Positions 52,886 to 61,891 of a DNA stretch of 64,000 nt are shown in pieces. The notes beneath the pieces are model-generated. The model was given only the letters and a program-made list of their open reading frames with translations, did not search any database and had not been told where the DNA came from. Origin of the DNA: G963662675 sp963676845 (GTDB taxonomy: Bacteria; Bacteroidota; Bacteroidia; Bacteroidales; Prolixibacteraceae); NCBI GenBank assembly GCA_963676845.2, contig CAXXKK010000031.1, positions 84,717 to 148,716 on the forward strand, given 5' to 3'. A program made the position numbers and the translations under genes. Numbering within the stretch: position 1 is the stretch's first letter; every line of letters starts with the position of its first letter.

Positions 52886-54340
52886 ATGAGACACGCATTT
52901 TTCTTTTTGACATTATTAATCTTTGCATCATGCTCAGAACAGACTAGAACAGTAGAAATGGTTTCTACTACTGAGCAGAATGCCTGGCAATCGGTTGAAA
53001 ATTCTTCATGGGTAGCAGAAAGTGAATCACCAGATGTTATTATCAACCTAAATGATTATGAGCAAACTATTGATGGTTTTGGAACTTGTTTTAATGAATT
53101 GGGTTGGACATCCTTAAGTTTGTTAAGCGATGCAGATCGTGAAAGCATCCTGAAAGAGCTATTCGAACCCGGAGTTGGAGCTAACTTTACAATTTGTCGT
53201 ATGCCTGTTGCTGCAAACGATTTTGCCCGCAATTGGTACTCCTATGATGAAACGGATGGTGATTTTGAAATGGAAAACTTTAGCATTGCCAATGATTTTG
53301 AGACTTTAATTCCATTTATCCACAATGCTCAAAACTATAATCCTAATATTATGCTGTGGGCGTCTCCCTGGTCTCCTCCTCAATGGATGAAGTATAACGG
53401 TCATTATGCAGCCCGAAGTGCACAGGGTGATTCTAATTTTCACTCCGATGATTTTGGGATGGATATGCGAGGTATAAATAATGGCTTAACTCCCGATCGT
53501 GAAGGTAAAGAAGGTACAGATATGTTTATTCAGGAAGATAAATACCTGCAGGCTTATGCTTTATATTTCTCAAAATTTATTGAAGCATATAGGAATGAAG
53601 GTATTGATATTTCGATGGTAATGCCTCAAAATGAATTCAATTCAACACAAATATTCCCAAGTTGTACGTGGACAGCTGCCAGCCTTGCTAACTTTATTGG
53701 AAAATACCTTGGGCCAGAAATGGATAAAATCGGAGTTGATGTCATGTTTGGAACGGTGGAACGTGCCAATGAAGCTTTGGTTGATACGATCTTAACTGAT
53801 CCTGATGCTTCAAAATACGTTTCAGGAGTTGGTTTTCAGTGGGCTGGAAAAGGAGCTATTCCCGGGATTAATGAAAGGTATCCGGAGCTTAAAATGTACC
53901 AGACAGAACAGGAATGTGGAAACGGTAAGAATGACTGGGAAAACTGTGTTTATTCATGGGATTTGGTGAAACAATACATGACCAATGGTACCAATGCTTA
54001 TTTGTATTGGAATACATCTCTGGTTGAAGGAGGAATAAGTACCTGGGGATGGAAACAAAATTCATTGGTTACTGTTGATCCTGAAACCCATACCTTTCAA
54101 TACAATCATGAATATTACCTGATGAAACATTTGAGCCATTATGTGCAGCCGGGTGCAAAATTCGTGAATAGTTCAGGGGAGTTTGATAATCTTCTGGCTT
54201 TCGAAAATCCGGATGGTAGCATGATTCTGATTATTCAAAATGAAGAAGATGCAGATAAAACTGTTACGGTCAAATTAGGTGAGGAAAACTTAGCATTAAA
54301 CTTAAAAGCAGATTCTTTTACTACTGTTGAGATTAAATAG
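52886..54340 (+). CDS. GH30 glycoside hydrolase lipoprotein
   Basis: A 484-residue lipoprotein (lipobox FASC, Cys16) of glycoside hydrolase family 30, active on beta-glucosyl or related linkages. The (beta/alpha)8 barrel shows DGFGTCFNELGW near residue 63, the acid/base Glu250 in MPQNEF and the nucleophile Glu341 in YQTEQE, then the side beta-sandwich (about residues 400-484). The MPQNEF form has Phe where most members have Pro. Which GH30 subfamily is unclear. Lone gene, own terminator. Confidence 0.92.
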   Translation: MRHAFFFLTLLIFASCSEQTRTVEMVSTTEQNAWQSVENSSWVAESESPDVIINLNDYEQTIDGFGTCFNELGWTSLSLLSDADRESILKELFEPGVGANFTICRMPVAANDFARNWYSYDETDGDFEMENFSIANDFETLIPFIHNAQNYNPNIMLWASPWSPPQWMKYNGHYAARSAQGDSNFHSDDFGMDMRGINNGLTPDREGKEGTDMFIQEDKYLQAYALYFSKFIEAYRNEGIDISMVMPQNEFNSTQIFPSCTWTAASLANFIGKYLGPEMDKIGVDVMFGTVERANEALVDTILTDPDASKYVSGVGFQWAGKGAIPGINERYPELKMYQTEQECGNGKNDWENCVYSWDLVKQYMTNGTNAYLYWNTSLVEGGISTWGWKQNSLVTVDPETHTFQYNHEYYLMKHLSHYVQPGAKFVNSSGEFDNLLAFENPDGSMILIIQNEEDADKTVTVKLGEENLALNLKADSFTTVEIK

Positions 54341-54363
54341 AAAAGTATTTTTACTCGAAATAG

Positions 54364-54401
54364 AAAGCAGGTTGCAAAGTCCATTGTAGCCTGCTTTTTT
54401 T
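54364..54401 (+). terminator. Terminator after the GH30 gene
   Basis: Thirteen-base arms (54364-54376 and 54385-54397) with two G-U pairs and an 8-base loop, then T residues. Confidence 0.85.
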
Positions 54402-54529
54402 ATGGTTTTAATGATAAATATTTCTAGCCTTTTATCCGATAAACAAAATATTCCTGTTGTGAAAAATAGATAAAGATTGCAACGCCAATCATCCATTTGA
54501 CGTTAAAATGCATATAAACGTTAATTCAT

Positions 54530-55309
54530 ATGTGGAAAAACAGGATGCCTGACAAATTAGAGGTTTTTTTATCTGAAGTTGGAAACTTCGTATTATTTAC
54601 TCGCAATGTTGGGCGTCAGTTTTTTAGTGCACCTTTCGAATACCGGGAGTTAATAAAGCAAGGCTATTTTATTGGAAATAAAACTTTACCATTGGTAGCG
54701 ATTACTGCTTTTATAATGGGGTTGGTGCTTACGCTTCAATCCCGTCCTGTTTTAATTGATTTTGGAGCTGAATATTTGCTGCCGGGAATGGTTTCTGTTT
54801 CTATGATTCGTGAGTTGGGTCCGGTGTTTACGGCCTTGTTGTGTGCCGGTAAAATTAGCTCAGGTATTGGTGCCGAGCTCGGAGCTATGAAAGTTACCGA
54901 GCAACTGGAAGCGATGGAGGTATCTGGCACCAAACCTCTCAATTTTGTAGTGGCAACTCGCGTAGTGGCAACTACATTTTTGATTCCCATTTTGGTTTTT
55001 ATTGCAGATGCCATTGGCATTTTCGGTTCATTTATTGCTGTGAATATGTACGAGAAGATGTCTTTTGTGCTTTTTATTTCTCAGGCATTTGATCCGCTGG
55101 AATTCTCGGATATCATTCCGGCAACGATAAAAACCTTCTTTTTTGGATTTTTCATTGGGCTTATAGGCTCATACAAAGGATATAGGACCGGACAGGGAAC
55201 TGAGGCTGTCGGTTTGTCGGCTAACTCGGCAGTTGTTACAGCATCAATGGCAATTTTCCTAATTGATTTGATTGCCGTTCAGCTATCAAATATTGTTTAT
55301 GGTGTATAA
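54530..55309 (+). CDS. mlaE: MlaE-type ABC transporter permease
   Basis: A 259-residue permease of the Mla/MCE lipid transport system with five or six membrane helices. Family motifs: TLPLVAITAFIMG, FGAEYLLPGMV, RELGPVFTALLCAGKISSGI and EAMEVSGTKPL (coupling helix). It works with the ATPase and MCE protein encoded directly downstream to move phospholipids between inner and outer membranes. First gene of mlaE-mlaF-mlaD. Confidence 0.94.
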   Translation: MWKNRMPDKLEVFLSEVGNFVLFTRNVGRQFFSAPFEYRELIKQGYFIGNKTLPLVAITAFIMGLVLTLQSRPVLIDFGAEYLLPGMVSVSMIRELGPVFTALLCAGKISSGIGAELGAMKVTEQLEAMEVSGTKPLNFVVATRVVATTFLIPILVFIADAIGIFGSFIAVNMYEKMSFVLFISQAFDPLEFSDIIPATIKTFFFGFFIGLIGSYKGYRTGQGTEAVGLSANSAVVTASMAIFLIDLIAVQLSNIVYGV

Positions 55310-55319
55310 GAACTGAAAA

Positions 55320-56048
55320 ATGGAAACAGTAGTTGAAGTAAAACATTTGTATAAATCATTTCTGGGGAATAATGTTCTTAATGACATTAATATAGAACTT
55401 CACAGGGGTGAAAATCTTGCTGTTTTGGGTAAATCCGGAGTAGGGAAATCGGTATTGGCCAAATGCATTGTTCGTTTAATAGAACCTGATCGTGGGGAGG
55501 TAAATGTACTGGGAAATGAAATGCTTGAACTGGGAACAATTGAATTGGATGAGGTGCGAAAAAAGATTGGTTACATATTTCAGGGAGGAGCTTTATATGA
55601 TTCAATGAATGTGCAGGAAAATCTCGAGTTTCAGGTAAGGAGAACAAAACTTGAAGTTCCAAAAGATGAGCTTTTGTACAGGGTAGAGGAGGCACTAAAA
55701 AATGTTGGTTTGCTGGAGGCGATTCATAAAATGCCTGCAGAACTTTCGGGAGGAATGAAAAAACGCGTGGCTGTGGCACGTTCTCTGGTATTTGCACCGG
55801 AGGTGATTATCTATGATGAACCAACAACCGGACTTGATCCGGTAACCTCGGGAGAAATAAGTGAGTTAATCTTAAAAGTGCAGGAAACGTATAATACATC
55901 ATCAATCATTATTACGCATGACATGAAATGTGTACAAATGACAGCAAATGAGATAAAAATAATGGTTGGTGGCAAAATATACAGAGAAGGAACATGGAAG
56001 GAACTTTACGAAAGTGAGGATCCGGATGTTAATGGATATTTTCATTAA
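55320..56048 (+). CDS. mlaF: MlaF-type ABC transporter ATPase
   Basis: A 242-residue ATP-binding protein: Walker A GKSGVGKS (about residues 38-45), Q-loop YIFQGGALYDSMNV, signature LSGGMKKRVAVAR, Walker B VIIYDEPTTGLDP and switch His in ITHDM. GGALYDSMNV is the form typical of MlaF/Mkl proteins. It lies 10 bp after mlaE and 13 bp before mlaD. Confidence 0.95.
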   Translation: METVVEVKHLYKSFLGNNVLNDINIELHRGENLAVLGKSGVGKSVLAKCIVRLIEPDRGEVNVLGNEMLELGTIELDEVRKKIGYIFQGGALYDSMNVQENLEFQVRRTKLEVPKDELLYRVEEALKNVGLLEAIHKMPAELSGGMKKRVAVARSLVFAPEVIIYDEPTTGLDPVTSGEISELILKVQETYNTSSIIITHDMKCVQMTANEIKIMVGGKIYREGTWKELYESEDPDVNGYFH

Positions 56049-56061
56049 AAATGAATAAAGA

Positions 56062-56997
56062 ATGGCTTATTCGAAAAAACATGCATTGAAGTTGGGTGTC
56101 CTGGTATCGTCGGGATTACTCTTGTTTATTTTGGCAATTTATGTTTTGGGTAGCAAACAACGCTTATTTACACAAAAGATAATTGTGAAAAGTTATGTGG
56201 CTGATGCAGCAGGTCTTGTTGAGGGGAATAATGTCAGGTATTCCGGGGTTGTTGTGGGAACGGTCTCGGAAGTAAATATTGTTTCTGATACTTCTGTGTT
56301 GGTTGTAATGTCTGTGGATCAGAAGGTACAGGAATATATTCATAAAGATTCAAAGGTTGAAATTGGTCGTGAGGGATTACTGGGGAATAAGATTTTATAT
56401 ATACTTCCGGGAACCGAGAGTTCTGGAACAATTGAGGAAGATGATGTTTTGGAATCAGTAAAAGCACTCGATATAGATGTACTTCTGAGTGATGGTGCAA
56501 AAGTGATTGAAAATGCAAGGATTGTATCAGAAAACCTGATAGATATAACGGATAAAATGAACAACGGACAAGGTGATCTGGCAATGCTTCTTAACAATGA
56601 TTTTGTGAGGAAACAAATAAGTGAGATGGGAAATGATTTCAAAACTGTATCTGAAAATGCCAATGATTTGATTCAAAAAATATACGCGGGAGATGGTGAT
56701 TTATGGAGATTAGTAAACGACACTTTGATAACCAGTAATGCTGTTGAACTATTAGATAATATTGATCGCTTAACTTATCAGGCAGACAGTCTTATGTTTG
56801 AGCTTCGGGATTTTGGTTATGAACTCAGTTATGGTGAAGGAATTGTTCCAACACTGGTGAATGACAGTACAATGATCCAGGGTGTGGATACTACGCTTAT
56901 CAACTTGAATAATAGTTTGTATGAGATAGAAATGGCAGCTAAATCAATCCGCGAAAGCTGGATTATTAATCTTTTTTCGGGCAGGAGGAAGAAGTAA
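56062..56997 (+). CDS. mlaD: MCE-domain lipid transport protein, MlaD-like
   Basis: A 311-residue protein with one N-terminal membrane helix (about residues 10-28), an MCE domain (about residues 40-120: VKSYVADAAGLVEGNNVRYS, SKVEIGREGLLGNKILYI) and a helical C-terminal part (residues 130-300) that is longer than in E. coli MlaD. It is the last gene of the mla unit; no mlaC or mlaB lies nearby. Confidence 0.92.
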   Translation: MAYSKKHALKLGVLVSSGLLLFILAIYVLGSKQRLFTQKIIVKSYVADAAGLVEGNNVRYSGVVVGTVSEVNIVSDTSVLVVMSVDQKVQEYIHKDSKVEIGREGLLGNKILYILPGTESSGTIEEDDVLESVKALDIDVLLSDGAKVIENARIVSENLIDITDKMNNGQGDLAMLLNNDFVRKQISEMGNDFKTVSENANDLIQKIYAGDGDLWRLVNDTLITSNAVELLDNIDRLTYQADSLMFELRDFGYELSYGEGIVPTLVNDSTMIQGVDTTLINLNNSLYEIEMAAKSIRESWIINLFSGRRKK

Positions 56998-57359
56998 ACT
57001 GTATGCCTTTTCTCCTAGATCTTACAGCTTAAAGTCTAAAGCTAAAAAAATATAATACAAAGTACTCCGACTTGATGTTAACCAAGATACGACGCAGGAA
57101 CAACTGGAGAATTACATTAACCTTCTGAAGGGAGAAGTTGTTTCGATTGTGACGGATGTTAAACCCATTTTTCGACCTATGGGTGCAACTGCTCGGGTAG
57201 ATTTTCTACTAATTGTGGAGAAATTAAAAAGTACAGAGAACTGACAGAGCTTCGTGTGATTTTATAATTAATGAATTGTTATTGCTGATAGTCAGTATAT
57301 TACTTGACTTTTCTGTGTGCTTGTCTTACCTTTCATAAAAATTAATTAATTATAAAACC
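56998..57359. other. Intergenic region with gene remnant
   Basis: 362 bp between mlaD and the M16 peptidase. The middle holds a start-less coding remnant (listed separately). The last 115 bp before the peptidase are AT-rich and probably carry its promoter. Confidence 0.5.
57056..57244 (+). pseudogene. Start-less ORF fragment, 62 codons
   Basis: The frame between an in-frame TAA (57053-57055) and a TGA (57242-57244) is open for 62 codons and reads as protein: KVLRLDVNQDTTQEQLENYI, then KGEVVSIVTDVKPIFRP and ARVDFLLIVEK. No ATG, GTG or TTG occurs in its first half. The amphipathic pattern and Bacteroidota-like codon use suggest a former small gene (about 60 residues) that lost its start, or one using a rare start codon. 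I do not recognise the family. Confidence 0.55.
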
Positions 57360-60173
57360 ATGAAAAAAAATCGTAAAATGTTATTCGGGATAATAATGTT
57401 CGTTTTACCTGCATTATTACTTGGATGTACGGAAAGAGAATCCTTCACTATTGATTATGAGAAGTATCAATTAGATAATGGACTGCAAGTGATTTTACAC
57501 AATGACAGCTCTGATCCTGTAGTCGCAGTTGCAATTTTATATCATGTGGGATCAAGCAGGGAGAAACCCGGGAAAACAGGCTTTGCTCACCTTTTTGAAC
57601 ACATTTTATTTCAGGAATCTGAAAACATTCCACAAGATGAATTTTTTAAGAAAATTCAGGATGCCGGAGGTACCCTGAATGGTGGAACCAGCTATGATTA
57701 TACAGTTTATTACGAAACAGTTCCGAAAAATGCTCTTGAAAAAGTTCTTTGGATGGAGTCTGACAGGATGGGTTTTGTTGAAAATACAGTTACACAAAAT
57801 GCTTTCATCAATCAACAGAATGTTGTGATGAACGAAAAGCGACAAAGTGTGGATAATCAGCCTTATGGATATACTTCCGAGCTTATTAATGGAAATATTT
57901 ATCCGGAAGGACACCCTTACAATTGGACAGTAATTGGGAAAATGGAAGATCTTGAAAATTCAAGTTTGCAGGATGTTAAAGATTTTTACAACAGCTTTTA
58001 CGGACCTAATAATGCAACACTGGTTATTGCCGGCGACTTTAATAATGAAGAAGCAAAGGCATGGGTCGATAAGTATTTTGCAGAAATACCTTCCCGTGAA
58101 GCCGTTGAAGACAGGCAACCTCAGAATGTAACAATTGATAAAACTGTAAAATTGGTACATGAAGATAATTTCGCTACGCAACCCAGGCTTACTATGGTTT
58201 GGCCTACTGTTAACGAATTTTCAAAAGATGCTTATGCATTGAGTTTTCTTGGACAAATATTATCGGGAAATAAGAAAGCTCCTATGTACAGGCATATGGT
58301 GAAAGATACCCAAATGACTTCAAGTACAGCAGCCTATCAAAGTAGTCTTGAGTTGGCAGGAACATTCAATATTACCTTAACTGCAAATGATGGATTTAGT
58401 TTACAGGATTTAGAGGAAGGTGTTTGGGAATCTTTTCGCATGTTTGAGGAGGAAGGCATAACTGAAACTGATCTGGAAAGAATTAAGGCCGGACTGGAGA
58501 TGCAGTTTTACAGCAGTCTGACAAGCGTCCTCAATAAATCTTTCAATCTGGCCATATACAATGCAATCATGGATGATCCGGGCTATATCGGAGAAGATAT
58601 TAAAAACATTCAGTCTGTCACTATTGATGATGTTCTTCGGGTATATGATACGTACATAAAAGATAAACCTTATGTAGCAACCAGTTTTGTTCCCAAAGGA
58701 GAGGTTTCTCTCGCTGCTGCAAATTCAGTTTCTGCAGGTATTGTTGAAGAAGATATCATGCAGGCTACATCTGTTGCTCAGATTGAAGATGGAGAACAGG
58801 AAGAAATTGCCAAAACTCCTTCAGCTATTGATCGAAGCATAGAACCAGCACTTGGTCCTGATCCGCTTCTTAGTATACCAGAGATTTGGACTACTTCTCT
58901 TTCTAATGGCCTTGAAATTTTAGGTATTGAACAGAAGGAGCTACCATTGGTGAATTTCAACCTTGTAATAAACGGAGGATTTAAAGCGGACGATCTGGAA
59001 AAATTGGGTGTGGCCAATATGATGACTGATATCATGATTGAAGGTACAGCAACAAAAACACCCGAGGAACTTGAGGAAGAAATTGATCTTTTGGGTGCAA
59101 ATATAGGCATGTATACAAACAATGAAGAGATAATCATTTCAGGTTCAACTTTATCCAGAAACTTTGAAAAGACGATGGATCTTGTACAAGAAATATTGCT
59201 CGAACCACGTTGGGACGAGGAGCAGTTTGAGCTTAAGAAGACACAGAACATGAATTACCTGATGCAGTACGAGGGAAATCCTTCATTTATTGCAATCCGT
59301 GAATATTATGAACTGATCTTTGGTTCTGATCATGTGTTTGGACACTATCCAACGACAGGTACGATTGAATCGGTGTCTGCTATTACGATTGGTGACCTGA
59401 AAGATTTCTATGTATCATACTATTCTCCTTCTGTTTCATCGTTTAATGTTGTGGGGGATATCTCTCAGGAGAAAGTGCTTGAAGCATTACAGGGAATAGA
59501 AGAGAACTGGGCTGCAAAAGATGTAGTATTTCCTCAGTATACAGACTTTCCGGAGAAGAAAGAGTCCACAATTTATTTCTGGGATATTCCGGGAGCAAAA
59601 CAATCCTTTATCTACATTGGTAATCGTTCCATTGGACAGGATAATCCTGATTTCTTTCCGGCTACCATCATGAATTACCAGTTGGGTGGTTCCTTTAACG
59701 GAAGGCTCAATATGATTCTTCGAGAAGAAAAGGGATATACCTATGGCGCCCGATCATCCTTTTCTGGAATGAAAGGAACAGGTGTTTTTGTTGCAAATGC
59801 AAGTGTACAGTCTAATACAACTCAGGAGTCTGTTCAGATCTTTAAAGATGAAATGGAAAAATACAAGTCAGATGTCTCAGTGGATGATCTTGAATTTACA
59901 AAGAATGCTCAAATTCGCTCTAACGCAAGAAGATTTGAGACTCCTTCTTCATTAGTAAATATGCTGCAAACCATAAGTAAATATGATTTCCCGTTTGACT
60001 ATATCAAGCAGGAGGAAGATATTGTTCGTGACATGACTTTAGACCGGATGAAGGAACTGGCAGAAAAATATTTGGAAACAGATCATATGATTTACCTGAT
60101 TGTAGGCGATGCTGATACTCAGCTTGAACCACTGAAAGATATAGGGTTGGGGGATCCTATACTTTTGAATTAG
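57360..60173 (+). CDS. M16 family zinc metallopeptidase, lipoprotein
   Basis: A 937-residue two-half M16 peptidase anchored by a lipobox (LLLGC, Cys23). The N-terminal half has the zinc motif H-x2-E-H (His77, Glu80, His81 in HLFEH) and the third ligand in NEKRQ (Glu159). The C-terminal half (from about residue 510) has the same fold without the zinc motif, as is usual, and carries the R...Y pair region (EEKGYTYGARSSFSG). It is a periplasmic or surface peptidase of unknown substrate. Confidence 0.94.
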   Translation: MKKNRKMLFGIIMFVLPALLLGCTERESFTIDYEKYQLDNGLQVILHNDSSDPVVAVAILYHVGSSREKPGKTGFAHLFEHILFQESENIPQDEFFKKIQDAGGTLNGGTSYDYTVYYETVPKNALEKVLWMESDRMGFVENTVTQNAFINQQNVVMNEKRQSVDNQPYGYTSELINGNIYPEGHPYNWTVIGKMEDLENSSLQDVKDFYNSFYGPNNATLVIAGDFNNEEAKAWVDKYFAEIPSREAVEDRQPQNVTIDKTVKLVHEDNFATQPRLTMVWPTVNEFSKDAYALSFLGQILSGNKKAPMYRHMVKDTQMTSSTAAYQSSLELAGTFNITLTANDGFSLQDLEEGVWESFRMFEEEGITETDLERIKAGLEMQFYSSLTSVLNKSFNLAIYNAIMDDPGYIGEDIKNIQSVTIDDVLRVYDTYIKDKPYVATSFVPKGEVSLAAANSVSAGIVEEDIMQATSVAQIEDGEQEEIAKTPSAIDRSIEPALGPDPLLSIPEIWTTSLSNGLEILGIEQKELPLVNFNLVINGGFKADDLEKLGVANMMTDIMIEGTATKTPEELEEEIDLLGANIGMYTNNEEIIISGSTLSRNFEKTMDLVQEILLEPRWDEEQFELKKTQNMNYLMQYEGNPSFIAIREYYELIFGSDHVFGHYPTTGTIESVSAITIGDLKDFYVSYYSPSVSSFNVVGDISQEKVLEALQGIEENWAAKDVVFPQYTDFPEKKESTIYFWDIPGAKQSFIYIGNRSIGQDNPDFFPATIMNYQLGGSFNGRLNMILREEKGYTYGARSSFSGMKGTGVFVANASVQSNTTQESVQIFKDEMEKYKSDVSVDDLEFTKNAQIRSNARRFETPSSLVNMLQTISKYDFPFDYIKQEEDIVRDMTLDRMKELAEKYLETDHMIYLIVGDADTQLEPLKDIGLGDPILLN

Positions 60174-60197
60174 GACGAATTTAGATTTGGAAATTTG

Positions 60198-60232
60198 AAC
60201 CGGTGTTGCAGAAGTGCTTCACCGGTTTTTTT
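60198..60232 (+). terminator. Terminator after the M16 gene
   Basis: AACCGGTG (60198-60205) pairs with CACCGGTT (60220-60227) around a 14-base loop and is followed by T residues. Confidence 0.82.
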
Positions 60233-60438
60233 ATAAATGACCTGAAAAGTAGTCAGTAAAATACTGATTTATTTTCTTTTGCCTGATAAGGCTATAAAAT
60301 AGCTCATTCTAACGATAGAATTGAACAGTACTTCGATTTTATGATGAAAAAGAATATTCGAATTCGTAACTTGTGTTTTAATAACTTATTGAATATCAAG
60401 TAGCATTATTAAATCATTTAAATCTAAATTTTACAACA

Positions 60439-60783
60439 ATGAAAAAATTATTGTTTACTTTTTTAGTCGTTCTTTGCGGAACAGTTTTTACCATGGCCGC
60501 CAATGTAGAAGGCAAGTGGAAAGCTTCAATGGGCGAATTCGAGATCACTTATGTATTTGCAACAGTTGACGGAACACTTACCGGAAACGTTGAAACTCCA
60601 ATGGGAGACATGCCTCTGTCAAATGTGGTTGTTGAAGACAACACCATTTCTTTTGAAATGGACATGATGGGTAATACTATGAAAAGCTCTGGTACTTTTG
60701 ATGATAAAGAGATGAGAATTAAATCAACAGGAGGAATGCAGGGGGGTGATCAGGAAATGGTTTTTACAAAACTTGAGGAATAA
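60439..60783 (+). CDS. Small exported beta-rich protein, unknown
   Basis: A 114-residue protein with a signal peptide (residues 1-20, ending TMAA) and a mature part of about eight short strands: EGKWKASMG, FEITYVFATVDGTLTGNVET, then MRIKSTGG. The repeated M, G, D and T turns suggest a small lipocalin- or calycin-like barrel. It stands alone with a strong terminator, which fits a well-expressed gene. No function can be given. Confidence 0.75.
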   Translation: MKKLLFTFLVVLCGTVFTMAANVEGKWKASMGEFEITYVFATVDGTLTGNVETPMGDMPLSNVVVEDNTISFEMDMMGNTMKSSGTFDDKEMRIKSTGGMQGGDQEMVFTKLEE

Positions 60784-60814
60784 CATGAGGTTATAGCAGG
60801 TATTTTTTAATTGA

Positions 60815-60850
60815 AACTTGAGGGCTTCACAGACGTGAAGCCCTCAAGTT
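60815..60850 (+). terminator. Strong hairpin after the small exported protein
   Basis: Perfect 16-base arms (60815-60830 and 60835-60850, core GAGGGCTTCAC / GTGAAGCCCTC) with a 4-base loop. The T content after it is modest. Confidence 0.8.
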
Positions 60851-61006
60851 GTGTTTGGAAGATTTTTTAAATCAAAAATTGAATAGCTGATAAAATGGCA
60901 TAAAATCAAATTAGAAAAAAAGGCATAGAATAAATGCAGACATGAGATAATTAAAAAGTGCTTGTAAATTGAAAAAATGAGAAAATAATATATAATTTTG
61001 AACTGA

Positions 61007-61124
61007 TTTTCTTCGGGGCAGGGCGTAATTCCCTACCGGCGGTTAGAGTCCGCGACTCCTTGAAAAAGGATTGATTTGGTGAAATTCCAAAACCGACAGT
61101 TAAAGTCTGGATGAGAGAAGAAAA
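61007..61124 (+). ncRNA. FMN riboswitch (RFN element)
   Basis: The aptamer is recognised by its conserved parts in order: CTTCGGGGCAGGG at 61011, TTCCCTACCGGCGG, GTCCGCGA, GATTTGGTGAAATTCCA, ACCGACAGT and GTCTGGATGAGAGAAG ending at 61120. Stem P1 pairs about 61007-61013 with 61118-61124. It lies about 100 bp before ribB. Binding of FMN should shut down ribB expression. Confidence 0.95.
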
Positions 61125-61222
61125 GAATAATGACAATTGCAATTGATTTAATCAGTTGTATAATTGTTGTTTATGCACTTTGCTCCGAAGATTTAATATT
61201 CATAATTAAAAAAGGAGTAAAG

Positions 61223-61891
61223 ATGAGTACCTTAGATTCGTTTGGGAAAGACAGCAAGGAAAGAGTCGAAAATGCTGTTAAAAAATTACAACAAGGTTTT
61301 GGAATTCTACTTGTAGATGATGCAAATCGGGAAAATGAAGGAGATATTATCTTTTCTGCCGAGAAAATGACAGAAAAAGATATGGCTCTAATGATTCGGG
61401 AATGTAGTGGAATTGTATGTTTGTGTTTAACTGAAAGTAGATGCAATGAGCTTGGTTTGAGACAAATGGTTAATGAAAATACAAGTAAAAACCAAACAGC
61501 ATTTACCATATCAATTGAAGCAAAAAATGGTGTGACAACCGGAGTTTCTGCGAAAGATAGGTTAACAACAATAAAAACTGCAATTTCAAACAATGCCATT
61601 CCTGATGATTTATCACATCCGGGACACGTATTTCCATTATTAGCACAGAAAAATGGAGTTTTTGATCGACGAGGACATACAGAAGGAAGCGTTGATTTAG
61701 TGAAACTTGCAGGATTAGGAGAATCTGCTGTTTTATGCGAGTTAACCAATGAAGATGGCACAATGTCAAGATTACCTGAAATTTGCAGTTTCGCCGAAAA
61801 ACATAATATGAGCGTGGTTTCGATTGAAGATATTTGCCAATATCGTGAAACTACAGAAAAGGCGAAAGAAATATTAGAAGAATCTAATTAA
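61223..61891 (+). CDS. ribB: 3,4-dihydroxy-2-butanone 4-phosphate synthase
   Basis: RibB makes the four-carbon riboflavin precursor from ribulose 5-phosphate. The 222-residue enzyme has the catalytic acidic loop DDANRENEGD (about residues 32-41), RECSGIVCL, TTGVSAKDRLTT and HPGHVFPL...GVFDRRGHTEG. There is no GTP cyclohydrolase II domain, so this is the monofunctional form. The start at 61223 follows AAAGGAG; an in-frame ATG at 61130, just after the riboswitch, would add 31 unrelated hydrophobic residues and is not preferred. Confidence 0.95.
   Translation: MSTLDSFGKDSKERVENAVKKLQQGFGILLVDDANRENEGDIIFSAEKMTEKDMALMIRECSGIVCLCLTESRCNELGLRQMVNENTSKNQTAFTISIEAKNGVTTGVSAKDRLTTIKTAISNNAIPDDLSHPGHVFPLLAQKNGVFDRRGHTEGSVDLVKLAGLGESAVLCELTNEDGTMSRLPEICSFAEKHNMSVVSIEDICQYRETTEKAKEILEESN

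Noticed and set aside
58778..59251. 157-codon open frame antisense to the M16 gene
   Set aside because: Ser-rich shadow within a clear peptidase coding region.
61130..61222. In-frame N-terminal extension of RibB
   Set aside because: RibB homology starts at 61223 and a good AAAGGAG precedes it; kept only as a finding about the leader.
61171..61761. 196-codon open frame antisense to ribB
   Set aside because: Shadow of ribB; Ser/Phe-rich composition and no recognisable motif.
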